39,184 bases of DNA from Pseudomonas sp. PB101 (GTDB lineage: Bacteria; Pseudomonadota; Gammaproteobacteria; Pseudomonadales; Pseudomonadaceae), in assembly GCF_009764265.1 (NCBI RefSeq), contig NZ_RWIR01000062.1:1-39184 (forward strand). Reading direction: 5' to 3'. This document shows, in pieces, positions 29,494 through 37,601 of this stretch (the stretch's first letter is position 1; each line of letters starts with the position of its first letter). The position numbers and the translations under genes are program-made. The notes beneath the pieces were generated by a model, which saw nothing but the letters and a program-made list of their open reading frames with translations, made no database searches and was not told the origin of the DNA.

Positions 29494-30357
29494 TCAGTCC
29501 ACCCGACTCAACGAAGTCCACAATAACTGCGCCGCATACCCACGAAAAGGCCGCCAGGTTTCGGCTCGCGCCAATAGCTGCCTGGCCGTCACCGGCCCAC
29601 CCTCCAGCGCCGCCAACGCATTGATCAGCCCGACATCGCCATTGGGAAATCCATCCATCTCCCGCAACTGCCGCAGCGCGATGTACTGCGCCGTCCAGTC
29701 ACCAATCCCGTGCAACGCCAGCAACCGCGCTACGCCACCCTCCCGACCGGGCTCAAACAATCGAGGATCGTCGAGCAATGCCTGAGCCACGCCCGACAAC
29801 GTCCGGCCCCGGCTTTTCGGCATGCCCAACGCGGCAAGATCCGCACCCGCCAGAACCCCGGCCTCGGGAAACACATGGGTCACCCCCGTCACCCCCGAAT
29901 GAAACGGCGTGCCGTACTGCGCGACCAGTTTGCCCGCCAGCCTGATTGCCGCCACCACCGTAATCTGCTGCCCCAACACCGCGCGGATCGCCAGTTCCAG
30001 GCCATCCCACGCCCCCGGCACACGCAGCCCGGGGCGCTCGGCAATCAGCCGCGCCAGCAGCGGATCAACCGCCAGGTGCCGATGCATCGTGGACAGGTCG
30101 GCGTCCAGATCAAACATTCGCCGCACACTTGCGACGACTGCAGGTACGGCGCCCGGCTCTGGAAAGTCCAAGGTCAACTCAAGGGCATCGGCGGTGGCCG
30201 GCTGGATCGAGAACGTACCGCAGGCACCGTTCAAACCGATGCTGCGTGAATACACGCCGTCGAGCACGGTTTCCAGCCCGGTAATCGCCCGCGCCGACAA
30301 GAACCCCAGCATCGCCGGCCAGTCATAGGGTGGTTGATACGCCAGCAACACCTTCAC
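29494..30357 (-). CDS. alkA: DNA-3-methyladenine glycosylase II (AlkA-like)
   Basis: Base-excision repair glycosylase that removes alkylated purines. The 287-aa protein aligns end to end with the E. coli AlkA pattern: an N-terminal domain with YQPPYDWPAMLGFLSARAI and GLNGACGTFSIQP, then a glycosylase core with AWDGLELAIRAVLGQQITV, the helix-hairpin-helix LLALHGIGDWTAQYIALR, and a loop NGDVGL holding the likely catalytic Asp. No N-terminal Ada domain. It starts with GTG 30357, which overlaps the stop of the upstream antiporter gene as GTGA. It is thus the second gene of an arcD2-alkA unit, an unexpected partner for a transporter. Confidence 0.9.
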   Translation of the reverse strand: MKVLLAYQPPYDWPAMLGFLSARAITGLETVLDGVYSRSIGLNGACGTFSIQPATADALELTLDFPEPGAVPAVVASVRRMFDLDADLSTMHRHLAVDPLLARLIAERPGLRVPGAWDGLELAIRAVLGQQITVVAAIRLAGKLVAQYGTPFHSGVTGVTHVFPEAGVLAGADLAALGMPKSRGRTLSGVAQALLDDPRLFEPGREGGVARLLALHGIGDWTAQYIALRQLREMDGFPNGDVGLINALAALEGGPVTARQLLARAETWRPFRGYAAQLLWTSLSRVD

Positions 30358-31781
30358 AGATTCAGCAACCCGCTATACAACCCATAAGCCGCCAGCCCGG
30401 CGCCGCTGATGACAGCGGTGAAAATACCTTTCTCGATAGCCGTGAATAGCGGCATGCCCTGCTCATGACGCGCCTTGGCAAACAGGATCACGCCCGGCGC
30501 ATACAGCAACGCCGACAACAGCAGATACTTCAGGCCGCCGGCATACAGCAACCACACCGCGTAGACCAGGGCGATGCCACCAATCAGCAGATCCTTGGTG
30601 CGCTCGACCGGCGCCTGTTGGTAGGTTTCGCCCCGTGCGCACAACAACACCGCATAGGCCGCCGACCACAGGTACGGCACCAGAATCATCGAAGAGGCCA
30701 GATAAATCAGGCTGGTGTAGGTGCCGGCGGAAAACAGCGTGATCAGCAGGAACAACTGGATCATCGAGTTGGTCAGCCACATCGCATTGACCGGCACATG
30801 GTTGGCGTTTTCCTTGGTCAGGAAGGCCGGCATGGTCTTGTCTTTCGCCGTGGCAAAGAGGATTTCGGCGCACAGCAGCGCCCAGGACAACAAGGCCCCC
30901 AACAACGAAATCGCCAGGCCGACGCTGATCAGCAACGCGCCCCAGGGGCCGACGATGTGTTCCAGCACCGCCGCCAACGAGGGGTTCTGCAGTTTCGCCA
31001 GTTCCGGTTGGGACATGATCCCCAGCGACAGCACGTTCACCAGCACCAGCAGCGCCAACACCCCAACGAACCCGATCACCGTCGCCCGGCCCACGTCGGA
31101 CCGTTTCTCCGCCCGGGCCGAATAGACACTGGCGCCTTCGATGCCGATGAACACGAACACGGTGACCAGCATCATGTGCCGGACCTGGTCCATCACGCTG
31201 CCGAATTCCGGGTTGTTGCGCCCCCAGATATCGAGGGTAAAGATGTCCGCCTTGAATGCCACGGCGGCAATCACGATGAACATGATCAGCGGCACGATCT
31301 TGGCCACCGTGGTCACCTGGTTGATGAACGCGGCCTCCTTGATCCCGCGCATCACCACAAAATGCACGGTCCACAGCAACACCGAAGCGCAGGCGATGGC
31401 AATCGGTGTGTTGCCTTCGCCGAAGACCGGAAAGAAATAGCCGAGGGTACTGAACAGCAAGATGAAGTAGCCGACGTTGCCCAGCCAGGCACTGATCCAG
31501 TAGCCCCAGGCGGATGAAAACCCCATGTAGTCGCCAAACCCGGCCTTGGCGTAGGCGTACACGCCGGAGTTCAGCTCCGGCTTGCGGTTGGCCAGGGTCT
31601 GGAACACGAAGGCCAGCGTCAGCATGCCCACCGCGGTGATCGCCCAGCCGATCAGGATCGCACCGGCGTCAGCCTGGACCGCCATGTTCTGCGGCAGGGA
31701 AAAGATCCCGCCACCGATCATCGAACCCACCACCAACGCGATCAATGCGCTCAGGCGAAGCTTGTTCGGTGATTGCGACAT
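30354..31781 (-). CDS. Arginine/ornithine antiporter paralogue (ArcD2)
   Basis: APC-superfamily exchanger of the ArcD/YjeM type in the inner membrane. The 475-aa protein is the same length as the ArcD encoded divergently nearby and matches it at the large majority of positions by eye: ALVVGSMIGGGIFSLPQNMA, GYWISAWLGNVGYF, HFVVMRGIKEAAFINQVTTV, FIGIEGASVYSARAEKRSDV and SSMILVPYLWSAAYAVLL. I chose ATG 31781 (second of ATGATG) because it has the same N-terminus as its paralogue and GGAG eight bases upstream. It is coupled to alkA by a four-base overlap. Substrate is inferred as arginine/ornithine or a related basic amino acid or amine. Confidence 0.88.
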   Translation of the reverse strand: MSQSPNKLRLSALIALVVGSMIGGGIFSLPQNMAVQADAGAILIGWAITAVGMLTLAFVFQTLANRKPELNSGVYAYAKAGFGDYMGFSSAWGYWISAWLGNVGYFILLFSTLGYFFPVFGEGNTPIAIACASVLLWTVHFVVMRGIKEAAFINQVTTVAKIVPLIMFIVIAAVAFKADIFTLDIWGRNNPEFGSVMDQVRHMMLVTVFVFIGIEGASVYSARAEKRSDVGRATVIGFVGVLALLVLVNVLSLGIMSQPELAKLQNPSLAAVLEHIVGPWGALLISVGLAISLLGALLSWALLCAEILFATAKDKTMPAFLTKENANHVPVNAMWLTNSMIQLFLLITLFSAGTYTSLIYLASSMILVPYLWSAAYAVLLCARGETYQQAPVERTKDLLIGGIALVYAVWLLYAGGLKYLLLSALLYAPGVILFAKARHEQGMPLFTAIEKGIFTAVISGAGLAAYGLYSGLLNL

Positions 31782-31784
31782 CAT

Positions 31785-32218
31785 TGCATCTCCATTTTCC
31801 GGGGGCGGCACTGCCGCGAGATCGTCACATATCGGGCGTCAACTAAACGGTTGAAGAGTAATAACGTTTATTGGATAACGCCAACTGACGTCTTTTTACT
31901 TGCACAAAACGGCTATCGCAACGCCGATATATTCGTTTGTTTTATACATACTTTTAATACATCAAATCTGTCCAAAAAATGCATGAATAAAACTTGCAGA
32001 TCTTGAAAAACAAACTAGCGTCATAATTCGAAACAAATACTGAAAAGTTCCTGAAAACCAGCAAAGGCCTCTAGATCAGGCATTACAGACATAAGACTTA
32101 TAACTGATGGCACTCCGCCAAAAAACTGGGAGCGCTCTCATTTAGTGATCTAAGTCAGCTGATCGGATAGCCAACAGAATAATCTGTTGCCTCTCTTCTC
32201 CTGCATTGGAGTCATGCA
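31785..32218. other. AT-rich divergent control region between arcD2 and arcD
   Basis: About 430 bp without a convincing gene, clearly richer in A and T than its surroundings (for example 31855-32060). It must hold both divergent promoters. Besides the Anr-like box on the arcD side, TCAAC and GTTGA form a small inverted repeat at about 31838-31853 on the arcD2 side. A 77-codon open frame crossing it (31773-32006) has no family features and is not supported. Confidence 0.6.
32145..32158 (+). promoter_or_regulatory. Anr/Dnr-like box of the arc operon
   Basis: GTGATCTAAGTCAG keeps the TGAT-N4-.TCA core of the Anr consensus TTGAT-N4-ATCAA. Its centre (about 32151) lies about 41 bases before a start site expected from TAATCT (32180-32185), the usual position for an FNR-family activator. 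Anaerobic Anr control of arcDABC is established in Pseudomonas. Confidence 0.6.
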
Positions 32219-33646
32219 ATGTCTGAAGCCCCCGGAAAACTCAAACTCGGCGCACTGGTTGCATTAGTCGTCGGCTCGATGATTGGTGGCGGGATCTTTT
32301 CCTTGCCACAGAACATGGCCGCCAGTGCCGATGTCGGCGCCGTACTGATCGGTTGGGCGATTACCGCCGTCGGCATGCTCACCCTGGCCTTCGTGTTCCA
32401 GACCCTGGCCAACCGCAAGCCCGACCTGGACGGCGGGGTCTACGCCTACGCCAAGGCCGGATTCGGCGACTACATGGGTTTTTCGTCCGCCTGGGGGTAC
32501 TGGATCAGCGCCTGGCTGGGCAACGTCGGTTACTTCGTCCTGCTGTTCAGCACGCTTGGTTACTTCTTTCCGCTATTTGGCGAGGGCAATACGGTCGCCG
32601 CCGTGATCGGCGCCTCGGTGCTGCTCTGGGCCGTACATTTCCTCGTGCTGCGAGGCATCAAGGAAGCCGCGTTCATCAACCTGGTGACCACGGTCGCCAA
32701 GATCGTGCCGCTGCTGCTGTTCATGTTGATTGCGCTGTTCGCCTTCAAACTGGACATCTTCACCGCCGACATCTGGGGCCTGAAGAACCCGGACCTGGGC
32801 AGCGTGATGGACCAGGTGCGCAAAATGATGCTGGTCACCGTATGGGTGTTCATCGGCATTGAAGGCGCGAGCATCTTTTCGGCCCGGGCGGAAAAACGCA
32901 GCGACGTGGGCAAGGCCACGGTGATCGGCTTCGTCACCGTGCTGCTGTTCCTGGTGCTGGTCAACGTGTTGTCGCTGGGGATCATGACCCAGCCGGAACT
33001 GGCCAAGCTGCAGAACCCGTCAATGGCCGCCGTGCTGGAACACGTGGTCGGTCACTGGGGCGCGGTGCTGATCAGCGTCGGTTTGATCATCTCGCTGCTG
33101 GGGGCATTGCTGTCGTGGGTGCTGCTGTGCGCGGAGATCATGTTCGCCGCCGCCAAGGACCACACAATGCCGGCGTTCTTGCGCAAGGAAAACGCCAACC
33201 ACGTGCCGGTCAACGCCCTGTGGCTGACCAATGCCATGGTGCAGATTTTCCTGGTCATCACGCTGTTCTCGGCCAGCACCTACCTGTCGCTGATCTACCT
33301 CGCCACCTCGATGATCCTGGTGCCCTACCTGTGGTCGGCGGCCTATGCACTGCTGCTGGCGGTGCGTGGTGAAAGCTACGAAGGCGCGCCCGGCGAGCGG
33401 CGCAAGGATCTGATCATCGGCGCCGTGGCCCTGATCTATGCGATCTGGCTGCTGTACGCCGGCGGCACCAAATACCTGTTGCTCTCGGCCCTGCTCTACG
33501 CCCCCGGCGTGATCCTGTTCGCCAAGGCCAAGCGGGAGATCGACAAACCGGTTTTCACCAACGTCGAGAAGCTGGTTTTCGCTGCGGTGGTCGTCGGTGC
33601 CGTGGTGGCGGCCTACGGCCTCTATGACGGCTTCCTGACCCTGTAA
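32219..33646 (+). CDS. arcD: Arginine/ornithine antiporter ArcD
   Basis: Exchanges external arginine for ornithine made by the arginine deiminase pathway. The 475-aa inner-membrane APC-type protein has about 12-13 hydrophobic segments. Its signature stretches include VALVVGSMIGGGIFSLPQNM, TLAFVFQTLANRKPDLDGGV, LRGIKEAAFINLVTTVAKIV and WVFIGIEGASIFSARAEKR. ATG 32219 is preceded by TTGGAG. First gene of arcDABC behind an Anr-like box, 31 bp before arcA. A close paralogue is transcribed divergently. Confidence 0.95.
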   Translation: MSEAPGKLKLGALVALVVGSMIGGGIFSLPQNMAASADVGAVLIGWAITAVGMLTLAFVFQTLANRKPDLDGGVYAYAKAGFGDYMGFSSAWGYWISAWLGNVGYFVLLFSTLGYFFPLFGEGNTVAAVIGASVLLWAVHFLVLRGIKEAAFINLVTTVAKIVPLLLFMLIALFAFKLDIFTADIWGLKNPDLGSVMDQVRKMMLVTVWVFIGIEGASIFSARAEKRSDVGKATVIGFVTVLLFLVLVNVLSLGIMTQPELAKLQNPSMAAVLEHVVGHWGAVLISVGLIISLLGALLSWVLLCAEIMFAAAKDHTMPAFLRKENANHVPVNALWLTNAMVQIFLVITLFSASTYLSLIYLATSMILVPYLWSAAYALLLAVRGESYEGAPGERRKDLIIGAVALIYAIWLLYAGGTKYLLLSALLYAPGVILFAKAKREIDKPVFTNVEKLVFAAVVVGAVVAAYGLYDGFLTL

Positions 33647-33677
33647 TAGCTCTGTTTCTATCTGGAGGATCACTGAA

Positions 33678-34934
33678 ATGACCACGGAAAAAGTCAAGTA
33701 CGGCGTCCATTCCGAAGCCGGCAAACTGCGCAAAGTCATGGTTTGCTCCCCGGGACTTGCCCATCAGCGACTGACCCCGAACAACTGCGATGAACTGCTG
33801 TTCGATGATGTGCTGTGGGTGGCCCAGGCCAAGCGCGACCACTTCGACTTCGTCACCAAGATGCGTGAACGCAACATCGATGTGCTGGAAATGCACAACC
33901 TGCTGACCGACATCGTCGCCATTCCCGAAGCCCTGGACTGGATTCTGGAACGCAAGATCACCGCCAACTCGGTGGGCCTGGGCCTGATCAACGAAACCGC
34001 CTCGTGGCTGCGCAGCCTGGAGCCGCGCAAGATCGCCGAGTTCCTGATCGGCGGCGTATCGGGTGATGACTTGCCCACCAGTTTCGGCGGCAAGGTCATC
34101 GAGATGTTCCGCGACTTCCTCGGCAACTCCAGTTTCATCCTGCCGCCGCTACCCAACACCCAGTTCACCCGCGACACCACTTGCTGGATCTACGGTGGCG
34201 TCACCCTCAATCCGATGTACTGGCCGGCACGCCGCCAGGAAACCCTGCTGGCCACCGCCATCTACAAATTCCACCCCGAGTTCACCAATGCCGACTTCGA
34301 GATCTGGTACGGCGATCCGGACCAAGAGCATGGCAACGCCACCCTCGAGGGCGGTGACGTGATGCCCATCGGCAATGGCGTGGTGTTGATCGGCATGGGC
34401 GAGCGCTCGTCGCGCCAGGCCATTGCGCAACTGGCGGTGAACCTGTTCAAGAACAAGGCCGTCGAGAAAGTCATCGTTGCCGGCCTGCCGAAGTCCCGCG
34501 CGGCGATGCACCTGGACACCGTGTTCAGCTTCTGCGATCGCGACCTCGTCACGATCTTCCCGGAAGTGGTGAACCAGATCGTCGCCTTCACCCTGCGTCC
34601 CGATGAGAGCAAGGCGGGCGGCATCGACATCCGCCGCGAAGACACCAGCTTCCTCGACACCGTGGCCCAGGCCCTCAACCTCAAGGCCCTGCGCGTGGTC
34701 GAGACCGGCGGCAACAGCTTCGCCGCCGAACGCGAGCAATGGGACGACGGCAACAACGTGGTGGCCGTGGAACCGGGCGTGGTCATCGGCTACGACCGCA
34801 ATACCTACACCAATACCCTGCTGCGCAAGGCCGGCGTGGAAGTCATCACCATCAGCGCCGGCGAACTCGGCCGGGGACGGGGCGGCGGCCACTGCATGAC
34901 CTGCCCGATCATCCGCGACCCGATTGACTACTAA
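33678..34934 (+). CDS. arcA: Arginine deiminase
   Basis: Hydrolyses arginine to citrulline and ammonia, step one of the ADI pathway. The 418-aa protein matches the P. aeruginosa enzyme in length. The catalytic Cys406 lies in RGGGHCMTCP. The other active-site residues sit in NTQFTRDTTCWIYGG (Asp), NATLEGGDVMPIG (Glu) and AAMHLDTVFSFCD (His and Asp). ATG 33678 has the ribosome-binding site GGAGGA. Second gene of the operon, 24 bp before arcB. Confidence 0.98.
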   Translation: MTTEKVKYGVHSEAGKLRKVMVCSPGLAHQRLTPNNCDELLFDDVLWVAQAKRDHFDFVTKMRERNIDVLEMHNLLTDIVAIPEALDWILERKITANSVGLGLINETASWLRSLEPRKIAEFLIGGVSGDDLPTSFGGKVIEMFRDFLGNSSFILPPLPNTQFTRDTTCWIYGGVTLNPMYWPARRQETLLATAIYKFHPEFTNADFEIWYGDPDQEHGNATLEGGDVMPIGNGVVLIGMGERSSRQAIAQLAVNLFKNKAVEKVIVAGLPKSRAAMHLDTVFSFCDRDLVTIFPEVVNQIVAFTLRPDESKAGGIDIRREDTSFLDTVAQALNLKALRVVETGGNSFAAEREQWDDGNNVVAVEPGVVIGYDRNTYTNTLLRKAGVEVITISAGELGRGRGGGHCMTCPIIRDPIDY

Positions 34935-34958
34935 CCTGTTCACCTTGGGAGATACAAA

Positions 34959-35969
34959 ATGGCGTTCAATATCCATAACCGCAATCTGCTGAGCCTGGAA
35001 CACCACACCCCTCGCGAATTGCGCTACCTGCTCGACCTGTCCCGCGACCTCAAGCGTGCCAAGTACACCGGCACCGAACAGCAGCACCTCAAGGGCAACA
35101 ACATCGCGCTGATCTTCGAAAAAACCTCGACACGCACCCGCTGTGCGTTCGAAGTAGCCGCCTATGACCAGGGCGCCAACGTCACCTACATCGACCCGAA
35201 CTCCTCGCAGATCGGCCACAAGGAAAGCATGAAGGACACCGCCCGCGTGCTCGGGCGCATGTACGACGCCATCGAATACCGTGGCTTCAAGCAGGAAATC
35301 GTCGAGGAACTGGCCAAGTTCGCCGGCGTCCCGGTGTTCAACGGCCTGACCGACGAATACCACCCGACGCAAATGATCGCCGACGTGCTGACCATGCGTG
35401 AACACGCCGACAAGCCGATCCACGAAATCAGCTACGCCTACCTCGGCGATGCGCGCAACAACATGGGCAACTCCTTGCTGCTGATCGGCGCCAAGCTCGG
35501 CATGGACGTGCGCATCTGCGCGCCGAAAGCCCTGTGGCCGGCGGACGACCTGGTCGCCCGCTGCAAACAGTACGGCGAAGAAAGCGGCGCGCGCATCACC
35601 CTCACCGAAGACCCGAAAGCGGCGGTCAAGGGCGTCGACTTCATCCACACCGATGTCTGGGTGTCGATGGGCGAACCGGTCGAAGCCTGGGCCGAGCGCA
35701 TCCAGCAACTGCTGCCGTATCAGGTCAACGCCGAACTGATGAAAGCCACCGGCAACCCGCGCACCAAGTTCATGCACTGCCTGCCGGCGTTCCATAACTG
35801 CGATACCAAGATCGGCAAGCAGATCGCCGAGCAGTACCCGCACCTGAGCAACGGCATCGAAGTGACCGATGACGTGTTCGAGTCGCCGGCCTGCATCGCC
35901 TTCGAGCAAGCGGAAAACCGCATGCACACGATCAAGGCGATTCTGGTGTCGACGCTGGCTGACCTATAA
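34959..35969 (+). CDS. arcB: Ornithine carbamoyltransferase, catabolic
   Basis: Phosphorolysis of citrulline to ornithine and carbamoyl phosphate. The 336-aa protein is the usual length for catabolic OTC. The carbamoyl-phosphate-binding signature is IFEKTSTRTRCAFEVAAYDQ near residue 52, EYHPTQMIADVLTM lies near residue 137, and the ornithine-site Cys is in FMHCLPAFHNCDTK. GGGAG precedes ATG 34959. Operon context (arcDABC) supports the catabolic rather than the biosynthetic (ArgF) role. A 150-bp gap with a REPIN follows before arcC. Confidence 0.97.
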   Translation: MAFNIHNRNLLSLEHHTPRELRYLLDLSRDLKRAKYTGTEQQHLKGNNIALIFEKTSTRTRCAFEVAAYDQGANVTYIDPNSSQIGHKESMKDTARVLGRMYDAIEYRGFKQEIVEELAKFAGVPVFNGLTDEYHPTQMIADVLTMREHADKPIHEISYAYLGDARNNMGNSLLLIGAKLGMDVRICAPKALWPADDLVARCKQYGEESGARITLTEDPKAAVKGVDFIHTDVWVSMGEPVEAWAERIQQLLPYQVNAELMKATGNPRTKFMHCLPAFHNCDTKIGKQIAEQYPHLSNGIEVTDDVFESPACIAFEQAENRMHTIKAILVSTLADL

Positions 35970-35986
35970 CGGCTGACTCGGCTCCT

Positions 35987-36073
35987 TGTGGGAGCTGGCT
36001 TGCCAGCGATGGCCGCGCCTCGGTGTTTCAGAGAGACCGCGGTGATCCCATCGCTGGCAAGCCAGCTCCCACA
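35987..36073. repeat. REPIN inside the arc operon, CTGGC type
   Basis: TGTGGGAGCTGGCTTGCCAG (35987-36006) and its inverted partner (36050-36073) flank about 40 bp between arcB and arcC. The hairpin could shield the arcDAB message from 3' decay and lower arcC expression. Confidence 0.92.
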
Positions 36074-36119
36074 GGAGACGGAGTCGCACGCTTACTTCTC
36101 TTATTGAAGGACTAGCACC

Positions 36120-37049
36120 ATGCGTATCGTTGTTGCTCTGGGCGGTAATGCCCTGCTCCGCCGGGGCGAACCGATGACCGCTGACAACCAGCGCGCCAAC
36201 ATCCGGATCGCCACCGAACAGATCGCCAGGATCCATCCCGGCAACCAACTGGTCATCGCCCATGGCAATGGCCCGCAGGTCGGCCTGCTGTCGTTGCAGG
36301 CGGCGGCCTATACCTCTGTCACCCCTTACCCGCTGGACGTGCTCGGCGCCGAAACCGAAGGCATGATCGGCTACATCATCGAACAGGAACTGGGCAATCT
36401 GCTGGACTTCGAAGTGCCCTTCGCGACTTTGCTGACCCAGGTCGAAGTCGACGCCAACGACCCGGCCTTCAAGAACCCGACCAAACCCATCGGCCCGGTC
36501 TACAGCAAGGCCGATGCGGAAAAACTCGCCGCCGAAAAAGGCTGGGCAATTGCCCCGGACGGCGACAAATACCGCCGCGTGGTCGCCAGCCCGAAACCCA
36601 AGCGCATCTTCGAAATCCGTCCGATCAAATGGCTGCTGGAAAAAGGCAGCATCGTGATCTGCGCCGGTGGCGGCGGCATCCCGACGATGTACACCTCGCC
36701 CGGCAAACTCGAAGGCGTCGAAGCGGTCATCGACAAGGACCTGTGCTCGGCGCTGCTGGCCGAACAGCTGGAAGCCGATCTGCTGGTGATCGCCACCGAC
36801 GTCAACGCCGCCTTCATCGACTTTGGCAAACCCACGCAGAAAGCCATCGCCCAGGCCCACCCCGATGAAATCGAAAAGCTCGGTTTCGCCGCCGGCTCCA
36901 TGGGACCGAAGGTGCAGGCGGCCTGCGAATTCGCGCGTCATACTGGAAAAGTGGCGGTAATCGGTTCGCTCGCGGACATTGAAGCTATCGTTCAAGGTAC
37001 GGCCGGCACTCGTATCAGCACCGCGACGCCTGGCATTACTTACTCATGA
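36120..37049 (+). CDS. arcC: Carbamate kinase
   Basis: Transfers phosphate from carbamoyl phosphate to ADP, the ATP-yielding last step of the ADI pathway. The 309-aa protein is of the amino-acid-kinase fold: VVALGGNALLRRGEP at the N-terminus, VIAHGNGPQVGLLSLQ near 45, ICAGGGGIPTMY near 180, and VIDKDLCSALLAEQLEADLL and GSMGPKVQAACEF toward the end. ATG 36120 is preceded by GAAGGA. The stop overlaps the ribosome-binding site of the next small gene. Confidence 0.97.
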   Translation: MRIVVALGGNALLRRGEPMTADNQRANIRIATEQIARIHPGNQLVIAHGNGPQVGLLSLQAAAYTSVTPYPLDVLGAETEGMIGYIIEQELGNLLDFEVPFATLLTQVEVDANDPAFKNPTKPIGPVYSKADAEKLAAEKGWAIAPDGDKYRRVVASPKPKRIFEIRPIKWLLEKGSIVICAGGGGIPTMYTSPGKLEGVEAVIDKDLCSALLAEQLEADLLVIATDVNAAFIDFGKPTQKAIAQAHPDEIEKLGFAAGSMGPKVQAACEFARHTGKVAVIGSLADIEAIVQGTAGTRISTATPGITYS

Positions 37050-37061
37050 GGAGAGACGTCT

Positions 37062-37424
37062 ATGGCAATGTTTGAGCCAGGCCACTTGCATATCGAACGT
37101 CATGCGCTGAACGCGGATGATGTCAGCTACAACGTGCACGTCGACTATGAAGTCAGCAAAAACGACAAGGGCGAAAAAGGCATCCAGTTCACCATGCACG
37201 GCAGCATTGAGGGCAAGGAACTGAAGGAGCCCTTCTTCCTGCCCAAGGAGGAGGCCTACAACTTCGCCAGCAACGTGACGAAAATCGCCGAGAAATACGG
37301 CATTCCCAAAGAGAAGATCGCCATTGGTTCGTCTCACGAGCATTACGACCTGATGTTCGAAGACATCCGCCAGCAACTGAATATGAAATCCGGCGACCCG
37401 ATAGATCTCGAGAAATTCGAATAA
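37062..37424 (+). CDS. DUF5064-like small protein coupled to arcC
   Basis: A 120-aa soluble protein of unknown function, which I recognise only as a Pseudomonas DUF5064-type hypothetical. It is rich in charged residues and predicted mostly beta then helical: FEPGHLHIERHALNADDVSY, VHVDYEVSKNDKGEKGIQFT, PFFLPKEEAYNFASNVTKIA, and an acidic C-terminus. No signal peptide, membrane segment or cysteine is seen. ATG 37062 follows arcC by 12 bases, and its AGGAGAG ribosome-binding site starts at the arcC stop, so it is translated with the ADI operon. A REP pair follows, closing the transcript. Confidence 0.8.
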   Translation: MAMFEPGHLHIERHALNADDVSYNVHVDYEVSKNDKGEKGIQFTMHGSIEGKELKEPFFLPKEEAYNFASNVTKIAEKYGIPKEKIAIGSSHEHYDLMFEDIRQQLNMKSGDPIDLEKFE

Positions 37425-37435
37425 CCCGGCATTCC

Positions 37436-37517
37436 TGTAGGAGCGAGCCTGCTCGCGAAGGTGTATCAGCCACCACGGGGCGGCTGACACACCATCGCCA
37501 GCAGGCTGGCTCCTACA
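37436..37517. repeat. Mixed REP pair (GAGCCTGCTC arm with CAGGCTGG arm)
   Basis: TGTAGGAGCGAGCCTGCTCG (37436-37455) faces a CCAGCAGGCTGGCTCCTACA element (37498-37517) across about 36 bp. The arms differ in type, so pairing is interrupted. It separates the arc operon from the regulator gene. Confidence 0.85.
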
Positions 37518-37601
37518 GTGGGCGCTCCACCGGATTTCACCTTCCGCCCCGCACCAAGGCATAATCGCCACCCTCCGCACTGCAGACCTCAAAACCGCCC
37601 C

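Noticed and set aside
31773..32006. 77-codon frame in the arcD2/arcD gap
   Set aside because: It starts inside arcD2, crosses the AT-rich control region, has no ribosome-binding site, and shows no domain or conserved pattern.
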